Source of the DNA: Pseudomonadota bacterium
GTDB taxonomy: Bacteria > Pseudomonadota > Alphaproteobacteria > Reyranellales > Reyranellaceae
DNA length: 6,958 nucleotides
Reading direction: 5' to 3'
Assembly: GCA_023436825.1 (NCBI GenBank)
Contig: JAEZHS010000064.1
Location: forward strand, 1 to 6,958
Part shown: piece after piece, positions 1-5,085 of the stretch
Layout of the letters: each line of letters opens with the position of its first letter
Position numbering within the stretch: the stretch's first letter is position 1
Translations under genes and position numbers: made by a program
Notes under the pieces: model-generated
Told to the model about the DNA's origin: nothing
What the model saw: the letters and a program-made list of their open reading frames with translations, nothing else
Database searches by the model: none

Positions 1-130
1 TGCCTCCCCCGCGTCGATTATGCCGTTGCAGTTATCCTAAGATCTTAATCCGGGCCAAGAGCCCCGGAGAGTCCTTTGAGTAGATTTACTATCCGGGGTA
101 AGTGGTTGAGTTTGTTGGAAAGCCACAGTT
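1..130. other. Intergenic stretch, no gene supported
   Basis: This stretch beyond the popZ terminator is visibly richer in A and T than the rest of the window. It holds a perfect 10-bp palindrome, TAAGATCTTA, at 38-47 and a small 5-bp hairpin (CCGGG at 50-54 with CCCGG at 63-67) without a T-run. Short reading frames cross it but none has recognisable protein content. It could carry the promoter or leader of a gene lying left of the window; in many alphaproteobacteria valS follows popZ here. No convincing -35/-10 pair was found. Confidence 0.5.
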
Positions 131-135
131 TAACG

Positions 136-164
136 AAAAACGCCACGGGTGGCGCCGTGGCGTT
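136..164 (-). terminator. Rho-independent terminator after popZ
   Basis: Read on the minus strand, the arms AACGCCACG and CGTGGCGTT form a perfect 9-bp stem around an 8-nt loop, and the 3' arm runs into TTTTT followed by C. The hairpin begins 24 nt beyond the popZ stop codon. The plus-strand side has no T-run, so it should act only on leftward transcripts. It closes the pcm-tolC-popZ unit and implies that whatever lies to the left has its own promoter. Confidence 0.85.
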
Positions 165-187
165 GGGTTCCTCGGGGCGCCTGGGGG

Positions 188-751
188 TCAGCGGCGGGTC
201 AGCCGGACGATCTCCCGTTCGACGTAACGTTCGACGAGCTGCGGCAGGTTCTGGTCGAGCCATTCCTTGAGCATCGGCCGCAGCGTCTCCTTGACCAGCT
301 CCTCGACCGTCTTGCCGCTGGTGACGACCGGTCCCGGATCGGTGGCCGCCGGCGGCAGCACGCTGTCCTGGACGGCTTGGCTGAGGCGGGCGAAGGCCGA
401 GGCCGTGCTGCCCGCGACCCCACCGCCCACCAGGCCGGACTCAGCGGGCCTGGCTGGCTCGATCGAAGGCTGCGGCATCTCGGCGGCGCGCACCGGATCG
501 ATGCGCGGCAGCGGGATCGGCGGTGGCACGGGAGCCGACTTGGGCTCCTCGATGAGGTCGGTGAGCAGCAATACGTCGTCGCGGCTCGCGCCATGCAGCT
601 TGGGTTCGACCGGCGGCGTCACGGTCGGTCGGCCGCTCGCAGCCTGCGGGCTGCCGACTTGAGCGCGCGCCTCGTCGTCCGAGATGATCTTCCTGATCGA
701 CGCCAGGATGTCGTCCATCGACGGGTCGTTGGCGCTCTTGGGGTCTGACAT
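188..751 (-). CDS. popZ: PopZ/DUF2497 family pole-organizing protein
   Basis: The 187-residue protein has the two ends typical of the PopZ (DUF2497) family. The N-terminal helix at residues 11-27 reads SMDDILASIRKIISDDE. The C-terminal helical oligomerisation region at about 147-187 includes KTVEELVKETLRPMLKEW and ends in basic residues. Between them lies a proline-rich, probably disordered linker (about 17 prolines in residues 31-105). In Caulobacter, PopZ forms a polar matrix that anchors the chromosome origin through ParB and recruits signalling proteins; the N-terminal helix binds partners and the C-terminal helices self-assemble. The role here is inferred by homology. The ATG at 751 is preferred because GGGAG sits 6 nt upstream; a GTG at 754 would add one residue with only 3 nt spacing. 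The gene overlaps the tolC stop (TGATG), so it is probably translationally coupled to tolC, and it is followed by a terminator. Confidence 0.85.
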   Translation of the reverse strand: MSDPKSANDPSMDDILASIRKIISDDEARAQVGSPQAASGRPTVTPPVEPKLHGASRDDVLLLTDLIEEPKSAPVPPPIPLPRIDPVRAAEMPQPSIEPARPAESGLVGGGVAGSTASAFARLSQAVQDSVLPPAATDPGPVVTSGKTVEELVKETLRPMLKEWLDQNLPQLVERYVEREIVRLTRR

Positions 752-2199
752 CACTTGCTCCCGAAGCCACCGCTGGTCGTGGTCGTCGGGGCTGGCACCG
801 GCGGCGGGCCCTGCGTCTCGCCGGCGGTCCCCCAGCCGATCCAGCGGGAGCCCACCTCGTTATAATAGCGCTCTTCGTCGTAATACTCGACCGGCAAGGC
901 CATGCTGCGCGCGGTCAGGCGTCCGATGCCCGCCAGCACGCCATAGTACGCGACCTGCGTGTCGCGCCGCGCCTGCACTAGGTTGACCTGGGAATTAAGC
1001 AGCTCCTGTTCGGCATTCAACACGTCCAGCGTGGTGCGTGAACCGACCAGCGCTTCCTGGCGCACGCCGTTCAACGCCACTTCGTTGGCGCGTACCTGCG
1101 CCTCGAACGACGTAACGCGCGAGCGCGCCGAATCGAGCTGGCGCCAGGCGCGGATCACGTTCTCGGCCTGCGTGCGGCGCGCGCTGTCGAGTTCGTTGCG
1201 GCGCTGCGCGACCAGTTCCTTGGCCTGGCGGATGCGCGACCATTCGCTGCCGTTCTGGTAGATCGGCACCGTCGCCTGCAGGCGCACGCCGTAGGTGTAG
1301 TAGCGGTCGGTCGGGACCTGCAGGTCGAACTGCTGCTGGACGACGCCGATCAGGTTGACCTGGGGCAGCAGGTCGCCGACGGCAGTGTTCACGCTGTAGG
1401 AGGCGGCCGAGATCCGGTACTGCGCCGACACGGCGCGCGGGCCCATGTCCATGGCGAGCGAGATCGCCTCCTCCTCGCTCACCGGCAGGCCGCCGATCAA
1501 GGGCATCTCGCCCAGACGGCCCGGCTTCTGGCCGATGGTGCGCTGGAACGCCGCTTCGGAAATTCGCACCTGCGCCTCGGCCTGCACCAGGTCGGCGCGC
1601 GCGCCCTCGAGCCGCGCCTCGGCCTGAGACACGTCGGTGATCGTCAATTCGCCGACGCGGAAGCGCTCGCGCGTGGCGTCCAACTGCTGGATCAGCACCC
1701 GCACGTTGTTGCGGCGGGCATCGGCGATGGCGATGTTCTGCACCAGGTCGGCGTAGGACGTTACTCCCGCCAGCAGCACCGTCTGCTCGGTGTCGGCGAG
1801 TGCGGCGCGTTGGGCCTGGATGTTGGCCTGGGCCGTCTTGGTCTCCGCGACCGTCTTGCCGCCGCGGAAGATCGGCTGGACCACTTGCAGGGTCGTGAAG
1901 CGCCCGTTCAGGAAGAAGAAGGTCGGCGCCGTCCGGATCGAATACGAATCCTGCTCGAGCTTGTTGTACTCGAGCGACAGTGTGACCCTCGGCCGCCAGT
2001 TGGCGACGGCCTGGGCGAGCGATTCGTCGGTCTGGCGCAGCAGCGCCCGACTGGCCAGCAGGTCGGGATTGCTGTTGTACGTGGTCGACAGCGCCTCGAT
2101 CAGGCTCTGCGACCAGGCATTCGAAGCGGCCCCCAACCCGGCCGCGAGAGCGCACACCGCTGTTGCGCGCGCGAGCCTCAAGCTGGGCCGGATACGCAT
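751..2199 (-). CDS. tolC: TolC-family outer membrane efflux/type I secretion protein
   Basis: This 482-residue protein has the layout of TolC, the trimeric outer membrane channel that joins inner membrane pumps (RND, ABC/type I secretion) to the outside. Residues 1-30 form a signal peptide with basic residues, a hydrophobic core and a likely cleavage after AWS (S30/Q31). The mature protein begins with the family-like LIEALSTTYNSNPDLLASRA and shows the expected internal duplication: RVGELTITDVSQAEARLEGA (181-200) matches VGSRTTLDVLNAEQELLNSQ (385-404), both coiled-coil hairpin helices. Beta-strand regions lie around 70-115 and 275-315. The C-terminal tail (about 455-482) is rich in Pro, Thr and Gly and looks disordered. 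GAGGG sits 7 nt before the ATG. It lies downstream of the Pcm-like gene and overlaps popZ by one base. No pump subunit is encoded nearby, so the transported substrates cannot be named. Confidence 0.93.
   Translation of the reverse strand: MRIRPSLRLARATAVCALAAGLGAASNAWSQSLIEALSTTYNSNPDLLASRALLRQTDESLAQAVANWRPRVTLSLEYNKLEQDSYSIRTAPTFFFLNGRFTTLQVVQPIFRGGKTVAETKTAQANIQAQRAALADTEQTVLLAGVTSYADLVQNIAIADARRNNVRVLIQQLDATRERFRVGELTITDVSQAEARLEGARADLVQAEAQVRISEAAFQRTIGQKPGRLGEMPLIGGLPVSEEEAISLAMDMGPRAVSAQYRISAASYSVNTAVGDLLPQVNLIGVVQQQFDLQVPTDRYYTYGVRLQATVPIYQNGSEWSRIRQAKELVAQRRNELDSARRTQAENVIRAWRQLDSARSRVTSFEAQVRANEVALNGVRQEALVGSRTTLDVLNAEQELLNSQVNLVQARRDTQVAYYGVLAGIGRLTARSMALPVEYYDEERYYNEVGSRWIGWGTAGETQGPPPVPAPTTTTSGGFGSK
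758..762 (-). promoter_or_regulatory. Ribosome binding site of popZ
   Basis: GGGAG on the minus strand lies inside the last codons of tolC. Its spacing is 6 nt to the ATG at 751 and only 3 nt to the alternative GTG at 754, which favours the ATG start. Confidence 0.6.
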
Positions 2200-2234
2200 T
2201 CAAGAACCCTCATTGTGGCCGATAGCCTAACATT

Positions 2235-2268
2235 GGTCAGTTTCGATTTCCTAGTCCTAGAACTGACC
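2235..2268. repeat. Inverted repeat around a tandem hexamer
   Basis: In the 78-bp gap between the Pcm-like gene and tolC, GGTCAGTT (2235-2242) and AACTGACC (2261-2268) are perfect 8-bp inverted arms separated by 18 nt. The spacer contains TCCTAG twice in tandem (2249-2260). There is no T-run after it in the direction of transcription, so it is not an intrinsic terminator. It could be an operator for a dimeric regulator of tolC, or an RNA hairpin or processing site in the joint transcript. The structure is seen directly; its function is unknown. Confidence 0.5.
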
Positions 2269-2277
2269 GGTCGACGA

Positions 2278-2937
2278 TCAGAAGGTGAAACGAGGCGGCG
2301 GGGCGAAACCCGGCAGCGCGGGCGTTCCGGCATCGAAAAGCGGGCGTCCGGAGGCCACGCCGCCATCCTTGACGAAGAGTTGGGCGCTGCCCAGCGCGCC
2401 CGGTGGGCCGGCGACGATGGTCCCCATCCGGCCGCCATCCACAAGCTGGTCGAGGATCGCCGGCGGGACCTGCCGGACGGCGCCCTCGATCAGGATGACG
2501 TCGTAGGGTCCCGACGCGGCGGCACCGGCCTCCAGCGGCCCGATCTTCTGCTCGATGTTGCCGAGGCCCAGCTCCTTGAGCGTCGACTCGGCCGCGGCCG
2601 CCAAGCCGGCGTCGCTCTCGACGGCGACCACCGTCTTCACGAGCCGTGCCAATAGTGCCGCGCCGTAGCCGCGGCCGGACGCGACCACCAGGGCGCGGTC
2701 GGTTTCGAGCGGCTGCAGGGTCTGGATAAGTCGCGCCAGCACCATGGGCTCCATCAGGAAGCGCCCGTTGCCGAGCGGCACATCCTCGTCGGAGTAAGCC
2801 ACCGAACGCAGGCCGTCGGGCAGGAACTTTTCCCGCGGCAGTGCGCCGATCGCAGCCAGGAGCTGGCTGTTGGTCACTCGATTGGGCCGGAGCTGGCCGT
2901 CCACCATGTTGCGGCGCGCGAGCGTGAAGTCGGTCAT
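2278..2937 (-). CDS. pcm: Protein-L-isoaspartate O-methyltransferase-like protein
   Basis: This 219-residue protein matches the Pcm (PCMT) family in length and order of blocks: RRNMVDGQLRPNRVTNSQLL (8-27), ALPREKFLPDGLRSVAYSDE (32-51), a hydrophobic motif I region at 82-98, VVAVES (103-108) and PYDVILIEGA (144-153). True Pcm repairs isoaspartyl residues in aged proteins using S-adenosylmethionine. Key sites are altered. The usual GxGxG loop, classically EIGTGSGYQ, reads VVASGRGYG (84-92); the TISQP segment carrying the active-site serine reads FLMEP (60-64); and the usual VTAA reads IEGA. Repair activity is therefore doubtful, and it may be a diverged methyltransferase or a non-catalytic relative. 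GAGGG lies 6 nt before the ATG, and a strong promoter lies just upstream. It is first in the unit with tolC and popZ. Confidence 0.8.
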   Translation of the reverse strand: MTDFTLARRNMVDGQLRPNRVTNSQLLAAIGALPREKFLPDGLRSVAYSDEDVPLGNGRFLMEPMVLARLIQTLQPLETDRALVVASGRGYGAALLARLVKTVVAVESDAGLAAAAESTLKELGLGNIEQKIGPLEAGAAASGPYDVILIEGAVRQVPPAILDQLVDGGRMGTIVAGPPGALGSAQLFVKDGGVASGRPLFDAGTPALPGFAPPPRFTF

Positions 2938-2963
2938 CCCCTGCCCTCTAGATATGGCGGGTT

Positions 2964-2993
2964 TTTATAGGCGGTGGCGCACAATAGCGTCAA
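2964..2993 (-). promoter_or_regulatory. Sigma70-type promoter of the pcm-like gene
   Basis: On the minus strand TTGACG (2993-2988) and TATAAA (2969-2964) are separated by 18 nt, close to the sigma70 consensus. Initiation about 7 nt further on would leave a leader of roughly 20 nt that contains the GAGGG ribosome binding site. This is the best promoter in the window and probably also feeds tolC and popZ. Confidence 0.65.
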
Positions 2994-3013
2994 AGGCACT
3001 CTGCTGCGGCCGC

Positions 3014-3042
3014 TTGCCCTTGCTGCACGGCGTGGGTATAGC
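3014..3042 (+). promoter_or_regulatory. Probable promoter of tRNA-Cys
   Basis: TTGCCC (3014-3019) and TATAGC (3037-3042) are separated by 17 nt, and the predicted start near 3049 lies about 11 nt before the mature tRNA. The spacing is ideal, and the hexamers are 4/6 matches to consensus. It is divergent from the promoter of the Pcm-like gene, with the two -35 boxes about 20 bp apart. Confidence 0.55.
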
Positions 3043-3059
3043 AGCCGCGCTCCTCGTGC

Positions 3060-3133
3060 GGCCTGGTGGCAGAGTGGTGATGCAGCGGACTGCAAATCCG
3101 CGTATGCCGGTTCGATTCCGGCCCAGGCCTCCA
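3060..3133 (+). tRNA. tRNA-Cys (anticodon GCA)
   Basis: All cloverleaf arms pair. The acceptor GGCCTGG (3060-3066) matches CCAGGCC (3123-3129), followed by discriminator T and encoded CCA (3131-3133). The D stem is a short GCA/TGC. The anticodon stem is GCGGA/TCCGC around loop CTGCAAA, giving anticodon GCA at 3092-3094. A 4-nt variable loop is followed by T stem GCCGG/CCGGC around TTCGATT. It reads UGC/UGU cysteine codons. It is first of two tRNA genes in the same direction, the second 137 nt downstream. Confidence 0.97.
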
Positions 3134-3270
3134 GGAGTCCGACTTGGGCGACCCGATTGGGTTTTGCGTGACCCAAGGCATTGTTCTCTGAGGCCTTGCA
3201 TGCCTCGGGACGCTCTGCCAAAACACCGCGCCTTCCCGTCCGGCATACCGCGCCGACGTGAGGTTCTTGA
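3134..3270 (+). other. Spacer between the two tRNA genes
   Basis: This 137-nt spacer has no protein-coding content that I recognise. It contains several short pairing segments: CTTGGG (3143-3148) with CCCAAG (3172-3177), ACCC (3151-3154) with GGGT (3159-3162) followed by TTT, and GAGGC (3190-3194) with GCCTC (3202-3206). The ACCC/GGGT hairpin is too short to be a convincing terminator. No good -35/-10 pair precedes tRNA-Asn, so the two tRNAs may share one precursor transcript. Confidence 0.4.
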
Positions 3271-3345
3271 TCCGGGGTAGCTCAGCGGTAGAGCAATCGG
3301 CTGTTAACCGATCGGTCGCCGGTTCGAATCCGGCCCCCGGAGCCA
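3271..3345 (+). tRNA. tRNA-Asn (anticodon GTT)
   Basis: The acceptor TCCGGGG (3271-3277) pairs with CCCCGGA (3335-3341), followed by discriminator G and encoded CCA (3343-3345). The D arm is GCTC/GAGC. The anticodon stem ATCGG/CCGAT encloses CTGTTAA, giving anticodon GTT at 3303-3305. The variable loop is five bases and the T stem is GCCGG/CCGGC around TTCGAAT, the same stem as in the neighbouring tRNA-Cys. It reads AAC/AAU asparagine codons. A strong terminator follows within 10 nt. Confidence 0.97.
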
Positions 3346-3351
3346 ATATCT

Positions 3352-3385
3352 GGGCCGCTCTCGTTGCCTGAGGGCGGCCCTTTTT
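3352..3385 (+). terminator. Rho-independent terminator after tRNA-Asn
   Basis: GGGCCGC (3352-3358) pairs with GCGGCCC (3374-3380). The stem continues inward through TCTC (3359-3362) and GAGG (3370-3373) with one T-G wobble, giving 11 bp closed by a 7-nt loop, followed directly by TTTTT (3381-3385). It should end the tRNA transcript. It lies only 15 nt before the Nudix start codon. Confidence 0.9.
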
Positions 3386-3400
3386 GCATTTGGAGCCTGA

Positions 3401-4018
3401 ATGCCACCGCGCGCCCTGCTGCCCAATGAGACGGTCGAGCTGGTCGACCATGTCGTGGCCTACCAGGGCCGCTTCCGCATCAGCCGCTACCAGTTCCGCC
3501 ACGGCCTCTACCAAGGCGGCCAGAGCGCCGTGCTCAAGCGCGAGGTGTTCGAGCGCGGCACCGCCGCTGCCGTTCTGCCTTACGATCCGCAGCGCGACGA
3601 GGTCGTGCTGATCCGCCAGTTCCGCGCCGGCTCCTATGTCGCCGGCCGCCATCCCTTCACCTGGGAGATCGTCGCCGGGATCATCGAGGATGGCGAATCG
3701 GCGGAAGAGCTGGCGCGACGCGAAGCGGTCGAGGAAGCGTCGATCGAGATCAGGGAAACAATCCCCATCCACGACGTCATCCTCAGCCCCGGCGCCTGCT
3801 CGGAGTGCTGTGTGATCTTTCTCGGCCATGTCGACACGGCCAACGCGGGCGGCGTGTTCGGCCTGGAGTCCGAAGGCGAGAATATTCTGGTGAAGGCCCT
3901 GCCCTTCGCGGAAGTGCGGACGATGCTGGAGCATGGCGAGATCGACAACGCCATCGCCGTGATCGCTCTGCAGTGGCTGGCGCTGCATCGCGACGAGGTG
4001 CGCGCGCGCTGGCGTTAG
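3401..4018 (+). CDS. nudF: Nudix hydrolase, ADP-ribose pyrophosphatase type
   Basis: This 205-residue protein matches the NudF/AdpP group, which splits ADP-ribose into AMP and ribose 5-phosphate using Mg2+. Residues 1-58 form the N-terminal beta domain (used for dimerisation in this group). AAAVLPYDPQRDEVVLIRQF (55-74) is the start of the Nudix fold, and the Nudix box spans residues 93-115. There G93, E99, R107-E108 and E111-E112 are all present, but the conserved glycine near its end is serine (S114). Downstream, SPGACSE (129-135) and ESEGENI (156-162) resemble the substrate-specificity loop of ADP-ribose hydrolases. GGAG lies 5 nt before the ATG. The start is 15 nt after the tRNA-Asn terminator, so expression depends on read-through or on a promoter inside the tRNA region. 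cysK follows after 59 bp. The substrate is inferred from the family; other nucleoside diphosphate sugars are possible. Confidence 0.88.
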   Translation: MPPRALLPNETVELVDHVVAYQGRFRISRYQFRHGLYQGGQSAVLKREVFERGTAAAVLPYDPQRDEVVLIRQFRAGSYVAGRHPFTWEIVAGIIEDGESAEELARREAVEEASIEIRETIPIHDVILSPGACSECCVIFLGHVDTANAGGVFGLESEGENILVKALPFAEVRTMLEHGEIDNAIAVIALQWLALHRDEVRARWR

Positions 4019-4077
4019 CGCGAGGGGCGCGATACGGTCCGCCCAGGGAAGCGCAGGATCTCGAGAGCGAGCATGAC

Positions 4078-5079
4078 ATGGACGTCCGCACGGGTTTCAT
4101 CGACAGCATCGGCAACACGCCGCTGATCAAGCTGATCGCCGCCTCCGAAGCGACGGGCTGCAACATCTACGGCAAGGCCGAGTTCCTCAACCCCGGCGGA
4201 TCGGTCAAGGATCGTGCGGCGCTCGCCATCATCGAGGATGCCGAGAAGAAGGGAAAGCTGCGGCCGGGCGGCGTCATCGTCGAGGGCACAGCCGGCAATA
4301 CCGGCATCGGCATCGCCCTGGTCGCCAATGCGCGCGGCTATCGCTCGGTGATCGTGATGCCCGAGACGCAGAGCCAGGAAAAGAAGGACATGCTGCGGCT
4401 GTGCGGCGCCGACCTGCGATTGGTGCCGGCGGTGCCCTACGCCAATCCCGGGAACTACGTGCGCTATTCCGGCACGCTTGCGGAGGAGCTGGCCAAGACC
4501 GAGCCGAACGGCGCGATCTGGGCCAACCAGTTCGACAACGTCGCCAACCGCGACGGCCATTACCGCACCACCGGCCCCGAGATCTGGAACCAGACCGAGG
4601 GCAAGGTCGACGGCTTCACCTGCTCGGTCGGCAGCGGCGGCACGCTGGGCGGCGTGGCGCGCGCGCTCAAGGAGCGCAATCCCAACGTCAAGATCGCGCT
4701 CAGCGATCCAATGGGCTCGGCGCTCTACAACTGGCACACCAAGGGCGAGTTGAAGGCCGAAGGCAACTCGATCACCGAGGGCATCGGCCAGGGCCGCGTC
4801 ACCGCCAACCTCGAAGGTACGCCGCTCGACATGGCCTATCAGATCACCGACGAGGAAGCCTTTCCCGTCCTCTACGACCTGATCGAGCACGAAGGCCTGG
4901 TGCTGGGCGGCTCGACCGCCATCAACGTCGTCGGCGCCATGCGCCTTGCGCGCGATCTCGGACCGGGCAAGACAGTGGTCACCGTCCTGGCCGACGGCGG
5001 CCAGCGCTATCAGTCGAAGCTCTTCAATCCGGCGTTCCTGCGCGAGAAGAACCTGCCGCTGCCGCCCTGGATGAAGTAG
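4078..5079 (+). CDS. cysK: Cysteine synthase (O-acetylserine sulfhydrylase), PLP-dependent
   Basis: This 333-residue fold-type II PLP enzyme belongs to the cysteine synthase/cystathionine beta-synthase family and probably makes cysteine from O-acetylserine and sulfide in the cytoplasm. DSIGNTPLIKL (9-19) is the family start. NPGGSVKDR (38-46) carries the PLP lysine K44. The substrate loop is EGTAGNTGIGIA (69-80), where classical CysK has TSGNTG. GSGGT (185-189) binds the PLP phosphate and SITEGIG (231-237) is also conserved. The C-terminal YQSKLFNPAFLREKNLPLPP (311-330) belongs to a subgroup that I recall from alphaproteobacteria and from fungal mitochondrial cysteine synthase 2. The ATG at 4078 fits where homology begins; the ribosome site is weak (GAGAG, 10 nt away). 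A longer in-frame extension exists upstream but overlaps nudF and has no family similarity. kynU follows after 6 bp. Substrate choice between sulfide and other nucleophiles cannot be settled here. Confidence 0.9.
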   Translation: MDVRTGFIDSIGNTPLIKLIAASEATGCNIYGKAEFLNPGGSVKDRAALAIIEDAEKKGKLRPGGVIVEGTAGNTGIGIALVANARGYRSVIVMPETQSQEKKDMLRLCGADLRLVPAVPYANPGNYVRYSGTLAEELAKTEPNGAIWANQFDNVANRDGHYRTTGPEIWNQTEGKVDGFTCSVGSGGTLGGVARALKERNPNVKIALSDPMGSALYNWHTKGELKAEGNSITEGIGQGRVTANLEGTPLDMAYQITDEEAFPVLYDLIEHEGLVLGGSTAINVVGAMRLARDLGPGKTVVTVLADGGQRYQSKLFNPAFLREKNLPLPPWMK

Positions 5080-5085
5080 GCGGCG

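Noticed and set aside
995..2203. 402-codon minus-strand frame overlapping tolC in another frame
   Set aside because: It is very rich in Arg, Gly and Ala, as expected of an out-of-frame reading of GC-rich DNA; the tolC frame has clear homology.
2200..2277. Separate sigma70 promoter for tolC
   Set aside because: No pair of hexamers with acceptable spacing was found in the gap; TAGGCT and GGCTAT have no matching -35.
1810..2655. 281-codon plus-strand frame opposite tolC and the Pcm-like gene
   Set aside because: It is a shadow frame spanning two real genes and their intergenic gap, with no recognisable protein content.
3060..3345. tRNA genes as a possible integration site for a mobile element
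   Set aside because: No integrase, direct repeat of a tRNA 3' end or change in base composition is visible nearby.
2990..3988. 332-codon minus-strand frame crossing both tRNAs and nudF
   Set aside because: It runs through two functional tRNA genes and opposite a well-supported Nudix gene, and shows no family similarity.
3805..4077. N-terminal extension of cysK upstream of 4078
   Set aside because: It lies within nudF in a different frame and has arginine-rich nonsense composition; family similarity begins at the ATG at 4078.
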